A DNA stretch of 7,083 nucleotides from Cellvibrionales bacterium (GCA_024645065.1 JAHEGP010000168.1:1-7083), one strand, 5' to 3'; positions 1 through 6,610 are shown, counted from the first letter of the stretch. A program made the numbers and translations. Notes: generated by a model not told the origin, from the sequence alone.

Positions 1-1
1 G

Positions 2-328
2 CCCTCTGGAGGACAGAGCTGGATAACATCGTACTTCTACCAGCAGGCTAATGAAGTGGGTGTATTTCTCACGTTTACTCGTGGTGAGTTCGCAAACCTG
101 GCTTATAAAGATCTTCTTAGCCAGCGGGATGCCATAGATGAAGAGCTAGGAATACAAATTGACTGGAAATCGGATGGTGAAAAACACAAGCTGGTATTTA
201 AGAAGCAATTCCCGAATGTTCGTGCACGAGAAAACAGAGCAGATGTAAAAGAATTCTTTTCAGATACTGTTAATCGCTTTGTAAATGTCTTTCGTCCAAG
301 GTTACAGAGGCTGGTTGAAAATGAATGA
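2..328 (+). CDS. DUF4268-like protein, C-terminal part (5' end outside window)
   Basis: The frame is open from base 2 to a TGA at 326-328, so the true start lies left of the window and the GTG at 56 is probably internal. The visible 108 residues end in a pattern resembling the C-terminus of DUF4268 proteins: an aromatic/hydrophobic strand (GVFLTFTR), a helix running into AIDEELGIQIDW (compare the family's usual 'IE.ELG..L.W'), then a basic strand and a final helix with FFSDTVNRFVNVFRPRL. No catalytic motif is visible in this part. DUF4268 has no established function; the domain often sits at the end of larger proteins, some with nuclease-like N-termini and some near restriction or defence genes, but nothing here tests that. 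GC is about 42% by count, well below the envelope genes to the right, which suggests a different history. The family call is from memory of its pattern and is moderately secure; the partial gene itself is more secure. Confidence 0.6.
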   Translation, partial: PSGGQSWITSYFYQQANEVGVFLTFTRGEFANLAYKDLLSQRDAIDEELGIQIDWKSDGEKHKLVFKKQFPNVRARENRADVKEFFSDTVNRFVNVFRPRLQRLVENE

Positions 329-439
329 TTCTTGTTTTAGCTCTGGCAAGGGCCGATGCCTCCAGAAAATGCTGTAATTGTCTGGCTGATGACTGCCAGT
401 CTTTTGCGCTGGTATATACCACTGAGCCAGGCTGGGCGT
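329..439. other. Non-coding or unassigned spacer with a 12-bp palindrome
   Basis: No gene can be supported between the end of the DUF4268-like gene and the CDGSH remnant. A frame on the plus strand from ATG 325 runs to 756, but it is antisense to the remnant and its composition looks non-protein. The minus-strand frame that ends the remnant stays open to about 302 without recognisable sequence. The stretch contains the perfect palindrome at 410-421 (listed separately). No rho-independent terminator with a clear stem and T-run was found for either flanking gene. Confidence 0.5.
410..421. repeat. Perfect 12-bp palindrome
   Basis: The sequence TGGTATATACCA equals its own reverse complement. The flanking bases (C at 409 and C at 422) do not extend it. 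It lies at the 3' side of the CDGSH remnant and about 80 bases past the DUF4268-like gene. It could be a dimeric regulator site or a recombination site, but a single copy this short can arise by chance. Confidence 0.5.
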
Positions 440-680
440 CTGAAAATCTGACCTGTGCGCCGCCCAGAGAAGGGTGCGTTGCCGGTGCCCTTGCAGGCAC
501 ACAGCTAAGCTTGCCGGTGGTCCGGGAAAAATACCTGCGGTTTCAATCCGTTGCCTGGGTGCGGGGGCCACCACAGAATGACTGGCTGCTCGAGCGTCCA
601 CAGACGCAAAATCGGTATTCCTCGCCTTTGGACAATTGGACTTTGACGGGTTTGTGGTCAGCAATAACTGGGCTCGACAT
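440..680 (-). pseudogene. Decayed two-motif CDGSH iron-sulfur protein gene
   Basis: Starting from ATG at 680-678, the minus strand reads MSSPVIADHKPVKVQL and then CVCGRSSSQSFC, the C-x-C-x2-S...F-C core of a CDGSH (mitoNEET-type) [2Fe-2S] domain. The motif then fails: where the family has D-G-S-H the sequence has G-G-P-R, losing the His ligand, and TGA at 545-543 stops the frame after 45 residues. In another frame at 504-469 a second motif is readable, LCACKGTGNAPF, preceded by an in-frame TAG (507-505) where Tyr or Trp is normal. Its third Cys codon reads TCT (Ser) and its DGxH is scrambled, with a further frame change before RSDF near 445. Intact two-motif relatives are about 80 residues, matching the 240 bases here. 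Such proteins carry redox-active clusters of poorly known role. A stop (TAG) lies in frame nine codons upstream of the ATG, and the gene starts 103 bases past the pdxA stop. The short 45-residue frame could still be translated, but a cluster-binding product is unlikely. Confidence 0.75.
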
Positions 681-783
681 GCTCAAAAAGCAGGGCGATG
701 GTAGCTACGACGCTATTGCGGAGCGCGCTGGGTGCTGGGCCGGGGCGTGGAACTGACCCCGCCGTCGAGGGCCAGCGTGACAC
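681..783. other. Spacer downstream of pdxA, no gene seen
   Basis: All three minus-strand frames after the pdxA stop were read and none resembles RsmA, the usual next gene of this operon. A weak inverted repeat CGGGG/CCCCG (741-745 with 757-761, loop of 11) is present but has no T-run on either strand, so I do not call it a terminator. The stretch ends at the start of the CDGSH remnant. Confidence 0.5.
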
Positions 784-1785
784 TCAAGCGGACGCCGTTT
801 TGCTACTCCTGCTCGTAGCCATGGCGGCTGCCATGTCGATGGCCTGCAGCAAGCTAGCATTGCTTGCACGACCGCTGCCCGCTAATTCCAGTGCCGTGCC
901 GTGATCCACGGAGGTGCGCACGATGGGTAGTCCCAGGGTGAGGTTGACGGCGCCACCAAAGCTGCTGGACTTGAGCACCGGCAGACCCTGGTCGTGATAC
1001 ATGGCGAGGAACGCGTCGACTCGTTCGAGGTTTTGCGGCGAAAAAGCGGTGTCGGCGGGCAGCGGCCCGCTCAGTTGGTAACCCCTTTTCCGGCAGGCGT
1101 CCAGTACCGGCTCGATAATTTCAATTTCCTCGCGCCCCAGATGCCCCCCCTCACCAGCATGGGGATTGAGACCCAGCACCGCGATATGGGGTTGGCGGAT
1201 AGCAAAAAAGCGTTGCAGGTCGTGTCGCAGGATATCGATAGTCTGGCGCAGCAGGGTCGAATTGATGGAATCACTCACCGCCCGCAATGGCAGGTGTGTC
1301 GTTACCAGCGCTACCCGCAGCTTGCTGCTGGCGAGCATCATGACCACCCTGGGTGTGCCGGTCTTGGCCGCCAGGTATTCGGTGTGGCCGGTGAAAGGAA
1401 TGCCGGCGTCGTTGATCACAGCCTTGTGCACCGGCGCGGTCACCATGCCCTGGTAAGTCCCGGCCTGGCAGCCCTCGATGGCCAGGTCCAGGGTTTGAAG
1501 CACATAGCGGCTATTGGCCGGGTTGAGCTGCCCGGGTTGGCAGCTTGCGCCGAGTGGGGATGGACGAACCCAGAGTTCTCCGGCAGGTGCAGGGCGGGAA
1601 GGTATTTCGCTATCCAGTTCGACAATCCGCAGGGCCAGCCCCAACTGCCGGGCGCGCTCGCGCATGAGGGTGGGATCGGCAATCGCCAGGGTGCGCACTG
1701 CATGGGCTTGCATCGCGCTTTGCAGCACGATGTCGGGTCCGATACCGGCGGGCTCACCGGGCGTTATGGCCAGGCAGGGTGTCAT
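784..1785 (-). CDS. pdxA: 4-hydroxythreonine-4-phosphate dehydrogenase PdxA
   Basis: PdxA is a cytosolic NAD(P)-dependent dehydrogenase of the DXP-dependent vitamin B6 pathway. It oxidises 4-phosphohydroxy-L-threonine; the product decarboxylates to 3-amino-2-oxopropyl phosphate, which PdxJ condenses with deoxyxylulose phosphate. The 333-residue length fits the family (E. coli 329). The N-terminus has the hallmark ITPGEPAGIGPD (7-18), followed by VTAPVHKAVIND (115-126) and GHTEYLA (133-139). The three metal-binding histidines are all present at H164 (TTHLPL), H209 (LNPHAGEGG) and H264 (MYHDQGLPVLK), each two positions before the E. coli H166, H211 and H266. The end of the enzyme (VDHGTALELAGSGRA) is intact and followed by a short Ala/Ser-rich tail. 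Its ATG overlaps the surA stop as ATGA (1785-1782) with no good ribosome binding site of its own, so translation is probably coupled to surA. Unlike in E. coli or Pseudomonas, rsmA does not follow. Confidence 0.97.
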   Translation of the reverse strand: MTPCLAITPGEPAGIGPDIVLQSAMQAHAVRTLAIADPTLMRERARQLGLALRIVELDSEIPSRPAPAGELWVRPSPLGASCQPGQLNPANSRYVLQTLDLAIEGCQAGTYQGMVTAPVHKAVINDAGIPFTGHTEYLAAKTGTPRVVMMLASSKLRVALVTTHLPLRAVSDSINSTLLRQTIDILRHDLQRFFAIRQPHIAVLGLNPHAGEGGHLGREEIEIIEPVLDACRKRGYQLSGPLPADTAFSPQNLERVDAFLAMYHDQGLPVLKSSSFGGAVNLTLGLPIVRTSVDHGTALELAGSGRASNASLLQAIDMAAAMATSRSSKTASA

Positions 1786-3101
1786 ACGTTCTTGATGTCG
1801 ACGTAGGCTTCGTCGCGGATTTTTTGCAGCCAGGCGTCCAGTTCATCCTGGAATTTGCGCTGGTACAGATAACGCCGGGCCTGCTCCCGGGAGTTTTCCT
1901 CGCTGATATCGTACTTGCGGCGCTGCTCCACCTGCAGAATATGCCAGCCGAACTGGCTGCGAAAAGGTTGTGATATCTGGCCGATATCGAGGCTGTTCAT
2001 GGTCTTCTCGAACTCCGGTACGAACTGCCCGGGGCGGGACCAACCCAGCTCGCCGCCTTCTTGCGCCGAGCCATAGTCCTCGCTGTATTGGCGTGCGAGG
2101 TCGGCAAAATCATCGCCTGCCAGCGCCCGTCGGCGCAAATCCTGCAACAATTGCTCGCTTTGCTCCTCGGTGCGGATTTCGGACGGTTTGACCAGAATGT
2201 GGCGGGCCAGGGTCTGGTCAATAATCTCCGCGCCCCCGCGTCGATCGACCAGCTGTACCAGGTGCATGCCCGCGGCGCTGCGAATCGGTCCGGCGACCTG
2301 TCCGGGCTGCAGTGAGGGCACGAATTCTGCAAATACGGCGGGTAGCTCACTATCCTTGCGCCATCCCAGGTCCCCTCCCTGAATCTCCCGACCACCATTT
2401 TTGCGGTATTGCGCCAACCACTCCAGGAGCGGGGTTCCACTTTCGATCTGCCCCCGGGCGCGCTCGAGTTCCCCGAGCCGGGCCGCTTCGTCTGACTGCA
2501 TGCTCACCGTATCGATGCTCAGCAGCAAGTGGGAAATCCGATACTGGGGTGCAGTTCGCGCTTTACCCTCGGTTGACTGCAGGAAGTTGTCAACCTCCTG
2601 TTGGGTAATCTCCACCCGGTTATTGATGTTGCCGGCCTGCACCTGCTGGATGATCATCTCATTGCGAATTTGCTCGCGGGTAGCGGTGTAGGAGATGCCC
2701 TGCTGTTTGAGCATCTCGCGAAACTCATCAAGACCCAGGTTGTTCTGGGCCGCCACCCGGGTCATGGCCTCGTTGAGCTGGGCGTCGCTGATCCGCACCC
2801 CGGCCCGGCGGGCCATTTGCAGTTGCAGGTTTTCAACGATCATCTGGTTGAGAATCTGCTGGCGCATTTCGCTATCGGGGGGCAACGGTCGGCCCTGGGA
2901 TCGTATCTGGGCCTTGATCTGGCTGATGCGCTCCTCCAGCTCACTGTCCATCACGACATCGTCATCGACGATCGCCGCCACCTGGTCGAGTAACTCCAGG
3001 GCCAGGGTCGGGTTGCTGCTGCCCATGAGCAGTGCCAGCAATGTCAGGCATAGCCTGCCGTAGTACTGAAATCGCGCCTTAAAAATGATCACGTTCTTCA
3101 T
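1782..3101 (-). CDS. surA: Periplasmic chaperone / peptidyl-prolyl isomerase SurA
   Basis: SurA escorts unfolded outer-membrane proteins, LptD among them, across the periplasm to the BAM machinery. From the chosen ATG the protein is 439 residues (E. coli 428). A signal peptide is visible: basic N-terminus, hydrophobic core LCLTLLALLMG, probable cleavage after NPTLA (A34). The N-terminal chaperone domain begins with LLDQVAAIVDDDVVMDSEL. Two parvulin domains follow, at about 188-289 (ISHLLLSI ... GGDLGWRKDSELPAVF ... GMHLVQL) and 299-396 (ARHILVKP ... GGELGWSRPGQFVPEFE ... FGWHILQVEQR), then the C-terminal helix QDELDAWLQKIRDEAYV. The start is uncertain: the frame can also begin at TTG 3110. 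ATG 3101 is preferred as the commoner codon, with GAGG just upstream, although only 3 bases separate them. The gene starts inside lptD (23-base overlap) and ends in the pdxA start, so it lies within one transcript. Confidence 0.96.
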   Translation of the reverse strand: MKNVIIFKARFQYYGRLCLTLLALLMGSSNPTLALELLDQVAAIVDDDVVMDSELEERISQIKAQIRSQGRPLPPDSEMRQQILNQMIVENLQLQMARRAGVRISDAQLNEAMTRVAAQNNLGLDEFREMLKQQGISYTATREQIRNEMIIQQVQAGNINNRVEITQQEVDNFLQSTEGKARTAPQYRISHLLLSIDTVSMQSDEAARLGELERARGQIESGTPLLEWLAQYRKNGGREIQGGDLGWRKDSELPAVFAEFVPSLQPGQVAGPIRSAAGMHLVQLVDRRGGAEIIDQTLARHILVKPSEIRTEEQSEQLLQDLRRRALAGDDFADLARQYSEDYGSAQEGGELGWSRPGQFVPEFEKTMNSLDIGQISQPFRSQFGWHILQVEQRRKYDISEENSREQARRYLYQRKFQDELDAWLQKIRDEAYVDIKNV

Positions 3102-5472
3102 ATTCCTCAAAACCTACTATGGAGTCTTCAAGTACCGACTTGACGCCGGTATCGGTGCCGCCCAGTCCTTTCATCTCGATCTGGAAGTAGATACCACGGT
3201 CGGTTTCCAGGGACGAGTCGAGCCCTTTCTGGTAGGCCAGCCGGGCCTTCCAGCAACAGGAGTTATACTCGATCCCGAATACCTGCCCCAGGGTGCGGGT
3301 GTTGGTGTGGTCATAATTGTAACGGCCCAGGAGCGCCCAATGCCGTCGCAGCGGGATGATCGCCGAGACATCGGTCTGGCGGATGGTATTGTCAACGTCG
3401 ATGCCGTTGATGGTGATGTCTCCCTGGCGACGGTAGTTGTAGCCAAGGTTCAGGACCATGCCTCGGTCGGTATTGTAACGGAAACGCGCGCCGGCCTGGT
3501 TCAGCTGGTTGTCGCCGGTTTCGTAAAGCGTCGACACATAGCTGCGCAGATTGCGAGTCCACTGGTAACCCAATTCACCCGCGAGTTGGGAGCTGTCGCT
3601 GGTGTCGATGATGTTGTTGCTTTCCAGAATATTGACCTTGCGATCGCTGAAGTAAAAGATTTGACCGAGGCTTGCCCAAAGAGTTTCCGTACCGCTGCTA
3701 TCCTGGATCAGGCGGGAAGTGACACCAATCGACAATTGATTGGCATCGGGAATGCGGTCGTAACCGGTGAAGCGGCTCTCCCGGAACAGCTGGTTGTAGT
3801 CGAAGGTAGTGAAGCCGGTATCGAACAGCGGTTGATCGGTCTGGTCTTCGAACTTGTTGTAGAGGTAGTAGATTCGAGGCTCAAGGGTATTGGTAAAGGA
3901 CTGCTCAAACCATTGGCTCGGGCGCTCGAAATATAATCCTGCATCCAGGCTCGCCATGGGAAGTGTCGCCGCAGGTCGCTCGTCTTCAACAGGCTGGCCG
4001 GGGAGGAGGTCATGGTCGTCATTGAGGTCGTAATGCACCGATTTCAGTTTGACGGTGGGGGTGATGTAACCCCAGCGGCGGTAGATGGGGAAGCTTACAC
4101 CGGGTTCGAGATAAATCCGTGAACCGATGGCGCGGTTGGTGTTATCGATGTCGAACTGGGTTAGCTGGGCCTTGAGTAACCAGGTTGGGCGAAACGACAG
4201 GTTATCTGTGCTTACGCTGAGGAACAGTTGGGGCAGGCGGCGATACTGTTCTGCCACGAAGTCGTCGATGACCTGGTACTGCACAAACTGGGCGGAGAAG
4301 TTGTAATAGCGCCCGGCCTTGGCAATAAAGGCGCTTTGCTCCAGGCTGGTGCTGCGCTTGATCTCCAGGCTGGTGGCGCCACTGAGGTCGCTGAGATAGT
4401 CCTTGTCGCTCACCTCGGTGTAGTTGATGCGATGAAACCACCATCCCGGCAAAATGCCGCCTTCGTTGACGGCGTAGAACCAGCGCGAATCATCATATTC
4501 CTTGTCGTCGATCCAGGAGCCGGCGACCACCCAGCTGCTGTAGCGATTCAAGTGCCGGGCCTCGACTTCGGCGGCGAGGCCCCGGGCGGCAATGTAGCGG
4601 GCGGCGATAGTCGCGTCCCAGTCCGGGGCGATATTCCAGTAGAACGGCACCGATAGATCAAGGCCGCCCGAGCTCGAGCTGGCGCTCATCGATGGGAATA
4701 GCAGACCGCTGCGGCGCCGGTTGTCGACGGGAAAAGTGAGATAGGGCCAGTAGAATATGGGCACGTCGGCAACGCGCAGTTTTGCATGGGTGGCTTTGCC
4801 ATACCCGGTCTCCTGGTCCAGTTCAATTTCATCGGCCGTCAGGCGCCACGCCTGGCTGTTGGGGGCACAGTGGGTATAGGCGCCGTTCCTGAGCTTCACA
4901 ATGGTCTTGGATTCGCGCTCTACCTGATCCGCCGAGCCCCGGGCATGGGCCCCGTGGAACACGTACTGGGCATCGTCCAGGGTGCCGGTTCCCGCTTCGA
5001 CATCGACCTGCGCCGAATTCCCTAGCACCAGCAAGCCCCTGTCCCGCAATTCGATATTGCCCTCGGCGTGGAGTTGGCCGGTTTCGGAGTCGTATGTCGC
5101 CTCATCGGCTTGCAGCAGCAGGTCGCCCTTGGCGAGGCTGACATTGCCAAAGAGTCGCGCTCGCTGGTTCTTTGTGATTTCCGAATTATCGGCAGATGCC
5201 CTTAGCGGTGCTGTGTTCGGGTCTTCCCCGGCTTCCGGGTTGGTGTTGACTGGTTCGACATAGGCGCCTTCGCAGAAGGCGGGGGTAATTTCGAGCTGCT
5301 GTGGGCTCATTTCCTCGACCGGGTACCAATCCAGTGAGCGGTTGTAAGCACGCTCCGTCTCATCATCCGCAATGGCCGTCCCGAACATCCCCAGGCCACT
5401 GGTGGCAACAGCCAGCAACAGGCTCAGCGGGGAGGGTGGCGACAGTCGATTGACAGGCTTTATTACCGCCAA
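3079..5472 (-). CDS. lptD: LPS-assembly outer-membrane protein LptD
   Basis: LptD is the outer-membrane beta-barrel that, plugged by LptE, inserts LPS into the outer leaflet. At 797 residues it is close to E. coli (784). Order: signal peptide 1-35 (cleavage after TAIA), periplasmic LptA-like beta-jellyroll at about 98-230 (RLFGNVSLAKGDLLLQADEA, then GQLHAEGNIELRDRG), and a C-terminal barrel rich in alternating aromatic strands. The four cysteines of the family are present: C67, C202 and the adjacent pair C739-C740 (EYNSCCWKARL), matching the two long-range disulfides known in E. coli. The only start possible after the in-frame TAA eight codons upstream is TTG at 5472, supported by GGAG at 5484-5481 with an 8-base spacer. 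The protein ends in an acidic tail after SIVGF (EEYEERDHF) whose codons also hold the surA start region. First gene of the operon lptD-surA-pdxA. In enterics lptD-surA is sigma-E controlled; I see no sigma-E promoter here. Confidence 0.97.
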   Translation of the reverse strand: MAVIKPVNRLSPPSPLSLLLAVATSGLGMFGTAIADDETERAYNRSLDWYPVEEMSPQQLEITPAFCEGAYVEPVNTNPEAGEDPNTAPLRASADNSEITKNQRARLFGNVSLAKGDLLLQADEATYDSETGQLHAEGNIELRDRGLLVLGNSAQVDVEAGTGTLDDAQYVFHGAHARGSADQVERESKTIVKLRNGAYTHCAPNSQAWRLTADEIELDQETGYGKATHAKLRVADVPIFYWPYLTFPVDNRRRSGLLFPSMSASSSSGGLDLSVPFYWNIAPDWDATIAARYIAARGLAAEVEARHLNRYSSWVVAGSWIDDKEYDDSRWFYAVNEGGILPGWWFHRINYTEVSDKDYLSDLSGATSLEIKRSTSLEQSAFIAKAGRYYNFSAQFVQYQVIDDFVAEQYRRLPQLFLSVSTDNLSFRPTWLLKAQLTQFDIDNTNRAIGSRIYLEPGVSFPIYRRWGYITPTVKLKSVHYDLNDDHDLLPGQPVEDERPAATLPMASLDAGLYFERPSQWFEQSFTNTLEPRIYYLYNKFEDQTDQPLFDTGFTTFDYNQLFRESRFTGYDRIPDANQLSIGVTSRLIQDSSGTETLWASLGQIFYFSDRKVNILESNNIIDTSDSSQLAGELGYQWTRNLRSYVSTLYETGDNQLNQAGARFRYNTDRGMVLNLGYNYRRQGDITINGIDVDNTIRQTDVSAIIPLRRHWALLGRYNYDHTNTRTLGQVFGIEYNSCCWKARLAYQKGLDSSLETDRGIYFQIEMKGLGGTDTGVKSVLEDSIVGFEEYEERDHF

Positions 5473-5529
5473 GCTGGTTTCTCCGGAGTCGGGCGGTTAT
5501 CGATGAGCCGCTGTTTTTTCGAAGTGCTG

Positions 5530-5559
5530 TTTTCATTGTTCTGGAAGAACGGCGATAAT
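5530..5559 (+). promoter_or_regulatory. Candidate sigma-70 promoter for amgK-murU
   Basis: TTTTCA at 5530-5535 (4 of 6 matches to TTGACA) lies 18 bases before GATAAT at 5554-5559 (5 of 6 matches to TATAAT). Transcription would start near 5566, giving a leader of about 46 bases. Found by eye only. Confidence 0.4.
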
Positions 5560-5583
5560 AAAACATTAGTCAGCCGCTGCCCA
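5555..5583 (-). promoter_or_regulatory. Candidate sigma-70 promoter for lptD-surA-pdxA
   Basis: On the minus strand TGGGCA (5583-5578, 4 of 6 matches to TTGACA) is followed after 17 bases by TATTAT (5560-5555, 5 of 6 matches to TATAAT). Transcription would start near 5548, giving a leader of about 76 bases. Its -10 element occupies the same bases as that of the opposite promoter. Confidence 0.35.
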
Positions 5584-5599
5584 GCGGTGCTGCTGAATC

Positions 5600-5606
5600 G
5601 GGGGGG
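5600..5606 (+). promoter_or_regulatory. G7 tract acting as ribosome binding site of amgK
   Basis: Seven consecutive G residues end 5 bases before the TTG start at 5612. No other purine-rich stretch is near, so this run must supply the Shine-Dalgarno pairing for a weak start codon. An in-frame TGA at 5594-5596 rules out a start further upstream. Confidence 0.5.
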
Positions 5607-5611
5607 TTTCA

Positions 5612-6610
5612 TTGCACAAAGTCGACGTAGCGGGCCGGAACCGGCGCCGCGAGGAGTTGGATGCCTGGGTTGCGGCACAGTTGGGTGAGTCGCAATTGGC
5701 GATGCAGCCCGCCTCCAGTGATGCCAGTTTCCGTCGCTACTTCCGTGTTGTTACCGGCGGCAAGAACCTGATAGTGATGGACGCGCCGCCCCCGCAGGAA
5801 GATTGCCGGCCCTTCGTCAAAGTGGCAGAGCTGTTCGGCCGGGCCGACGTGAATGTGCCGACGGTCCTTGCCAGCGATATCGAGCGCGGTTTCCTGTTGC
5901 TGGAAGATCTTGGCTTGCAGACCTACCTCGAGGTGCTCGATGCCGACAATGCCGATACCCTGTTTGCAGACGCCATAGCGGCATTGATCCGCCTGCAGAA
6001 GGCAAGTCGTCCCGGGATACTGCCGGAATATGACGCCGCCCTGTTGCGGCGTGAGCTCGAACTGTTTCCCGAGTGGTATCTCGAGCGTGAGTTGGGCTGG
6101 ACCCTGGATCGAGAACTGCGCGCCGAGCTCGATGTACTGTTTGAGCTGCTGGTGGAGCGAGCGCTGTCGCAGGAGCGGGTATTCGTGCACCGCGACTACA
6201 TGCCGCGCAACCTGATGGTTAGCGAGCCCAACCCGGGGGTTATTGATTTCCAGGACGCAGTGTACGGTCCCATCAGCTATGACCCCATCTGTCTGTTCAA
6301 GGATGCCTTCATAAGCTGGCCCGAACCCAGGCTTATGATTTGGCTGGAGCAGTATCGGCTGGGTGCCCGGGAAGCGGGTATAGCCGTGCCGGCCGATTTT
6401 GACGATTTCTACCGGGATTGTGATTTCATGGGCGCCCAGCGCCATCTCAAGGTGATCGGCATTTTTGCACGCATCTGCCACCGTGACGGCAAGCCGGCAT
6501 ATTTGAAGGACGTGCCTCGATTCCTCGCTTACCTGCGGGGCGCTGCCGACCGCAATCCGGAACTGGGGTCCCTGAGGCGGCTGCTGCAGCGACTGGAGCC
6601 CGCGTTGTGA
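5612..6610 (+). CDS. amgK: Anomeric MurNAc/GlcNAc kinase AmgK
   Basis: AmgK is a cytosolic kinase that phosphorylates recycled N-acetylmuramate (and N-acetylglucosamine) at the anomeric C1 hydroxyl, giving MurNAc-1-phosphate for MurU. It belongs to the aminoglycoside phosphotransferase (APH) fold. The 332-residue sequence shows the N-lobe (SSDASFRRYFRV at about 35-46, then LIVMDAPPPQEDCRPF), the catalytic loop HRDYMPRN (H193, D195, N200) and the metal-binding IDFQDA (D212), followed by YGPISYDPICLFKDAF, all characteristic of this branch. Older annotations call such proteins 'aminoglycoside phosphotransferase', but the murU gene fused in tandem and lptD next door match the characterised Pseudomonas locus, so antibiotic modification is unlikely. 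Start: TTG 5612 is the first possible codon after the in-frame TGA at 5594, preceded by the G7 tract. The stop overlaps murU by 4 bases (GTGA). Confidence 0.93.
   Translation: MHKVDVAGRNRRREELDAWVAAQLGESQLAMQPASSDASFRRYFRVVTGGKNLIVMDAPPPQEDCRPFVKVAELFGRADVNVPTVLASDIERGFLLLEDLGLQTYLEVLDADNADTLFADAIAALIRLQKASRPGILPEYDAALLRRELELFPEWYLERELGWTLDRELRAELDVLFELLVERALSQERVFVHRDYMPRNLMVSEPNPGVIDFQDAVYGPISYDPICLFKDAFISWPEPRLMIWLEQYRLGAREAGIAVPADFDDFYRDCDFMGAQRHLKVIGIFARICHRDGKPAYLKDVPRFLAYLRGAADRNPELGSLRRLLQRLEPAL

Larger units (their letters stand above)
5473..5611. promoter_or_regulatory. Divergent promoter region between lptD and amgK
   Basis: This 139-base gap holds the start signals of both transcription units. 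Its AT-rich centre (5554-5569) fits a -10 region on each strand (candidates listed separately). It also contains a small hairpin, CCGCT-GCCC-AGCGG, at 5574-5587 and a G7 tract at 5600-5606 before amgK. No operator repeat, riboswitch or small gene was recognised. Confidence 0.7.

Noticed and set aside
302..664. A 120-residue minus-strand frame through the same region
   Set aside because: It is out of frame with both CDGSH motifs; its apparent openness reflects base composition, and only a few residues (RSDF) coincide with the decayed gene's third frame.
325..756. A 143-residue plus-strand frame whose ATG overlaps the DUF4268-like stop (ATGA), suggesting a coupled second gene
   Set aside because: It is antisense to the recognisable CDGSH remnant, has no family resemblance, and its cysteine/proline-rich makeup looks like a shadow frame.
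741..761. Inverted repeat CGGGG/CCCCG after pdxA as a terminator
   Set aside because: Only 5 bp with an 11-base loop and no T-run on either strand.
994..1806. A 270-residue plus-strand frame antisense to pdxA
   Set aside because: It lies opposite a fully conserved PdxA with all metal ligands; the long open frame follows from GC-rich codon bias.
3085..3936. A 283-residue plus-strand frame antisense to lptD
   Set aside because: No recognisable domain, no ribosome binding site, and it is opposite the conserved LptD barrel end.
5612..6610. Aminoglycoside resistance kinase
   Set aside because: The APH fold is shared, but tandem murU, the lptD neighbour and the IDFQDAVYGPISYD region match the MurNAc kinase branch.
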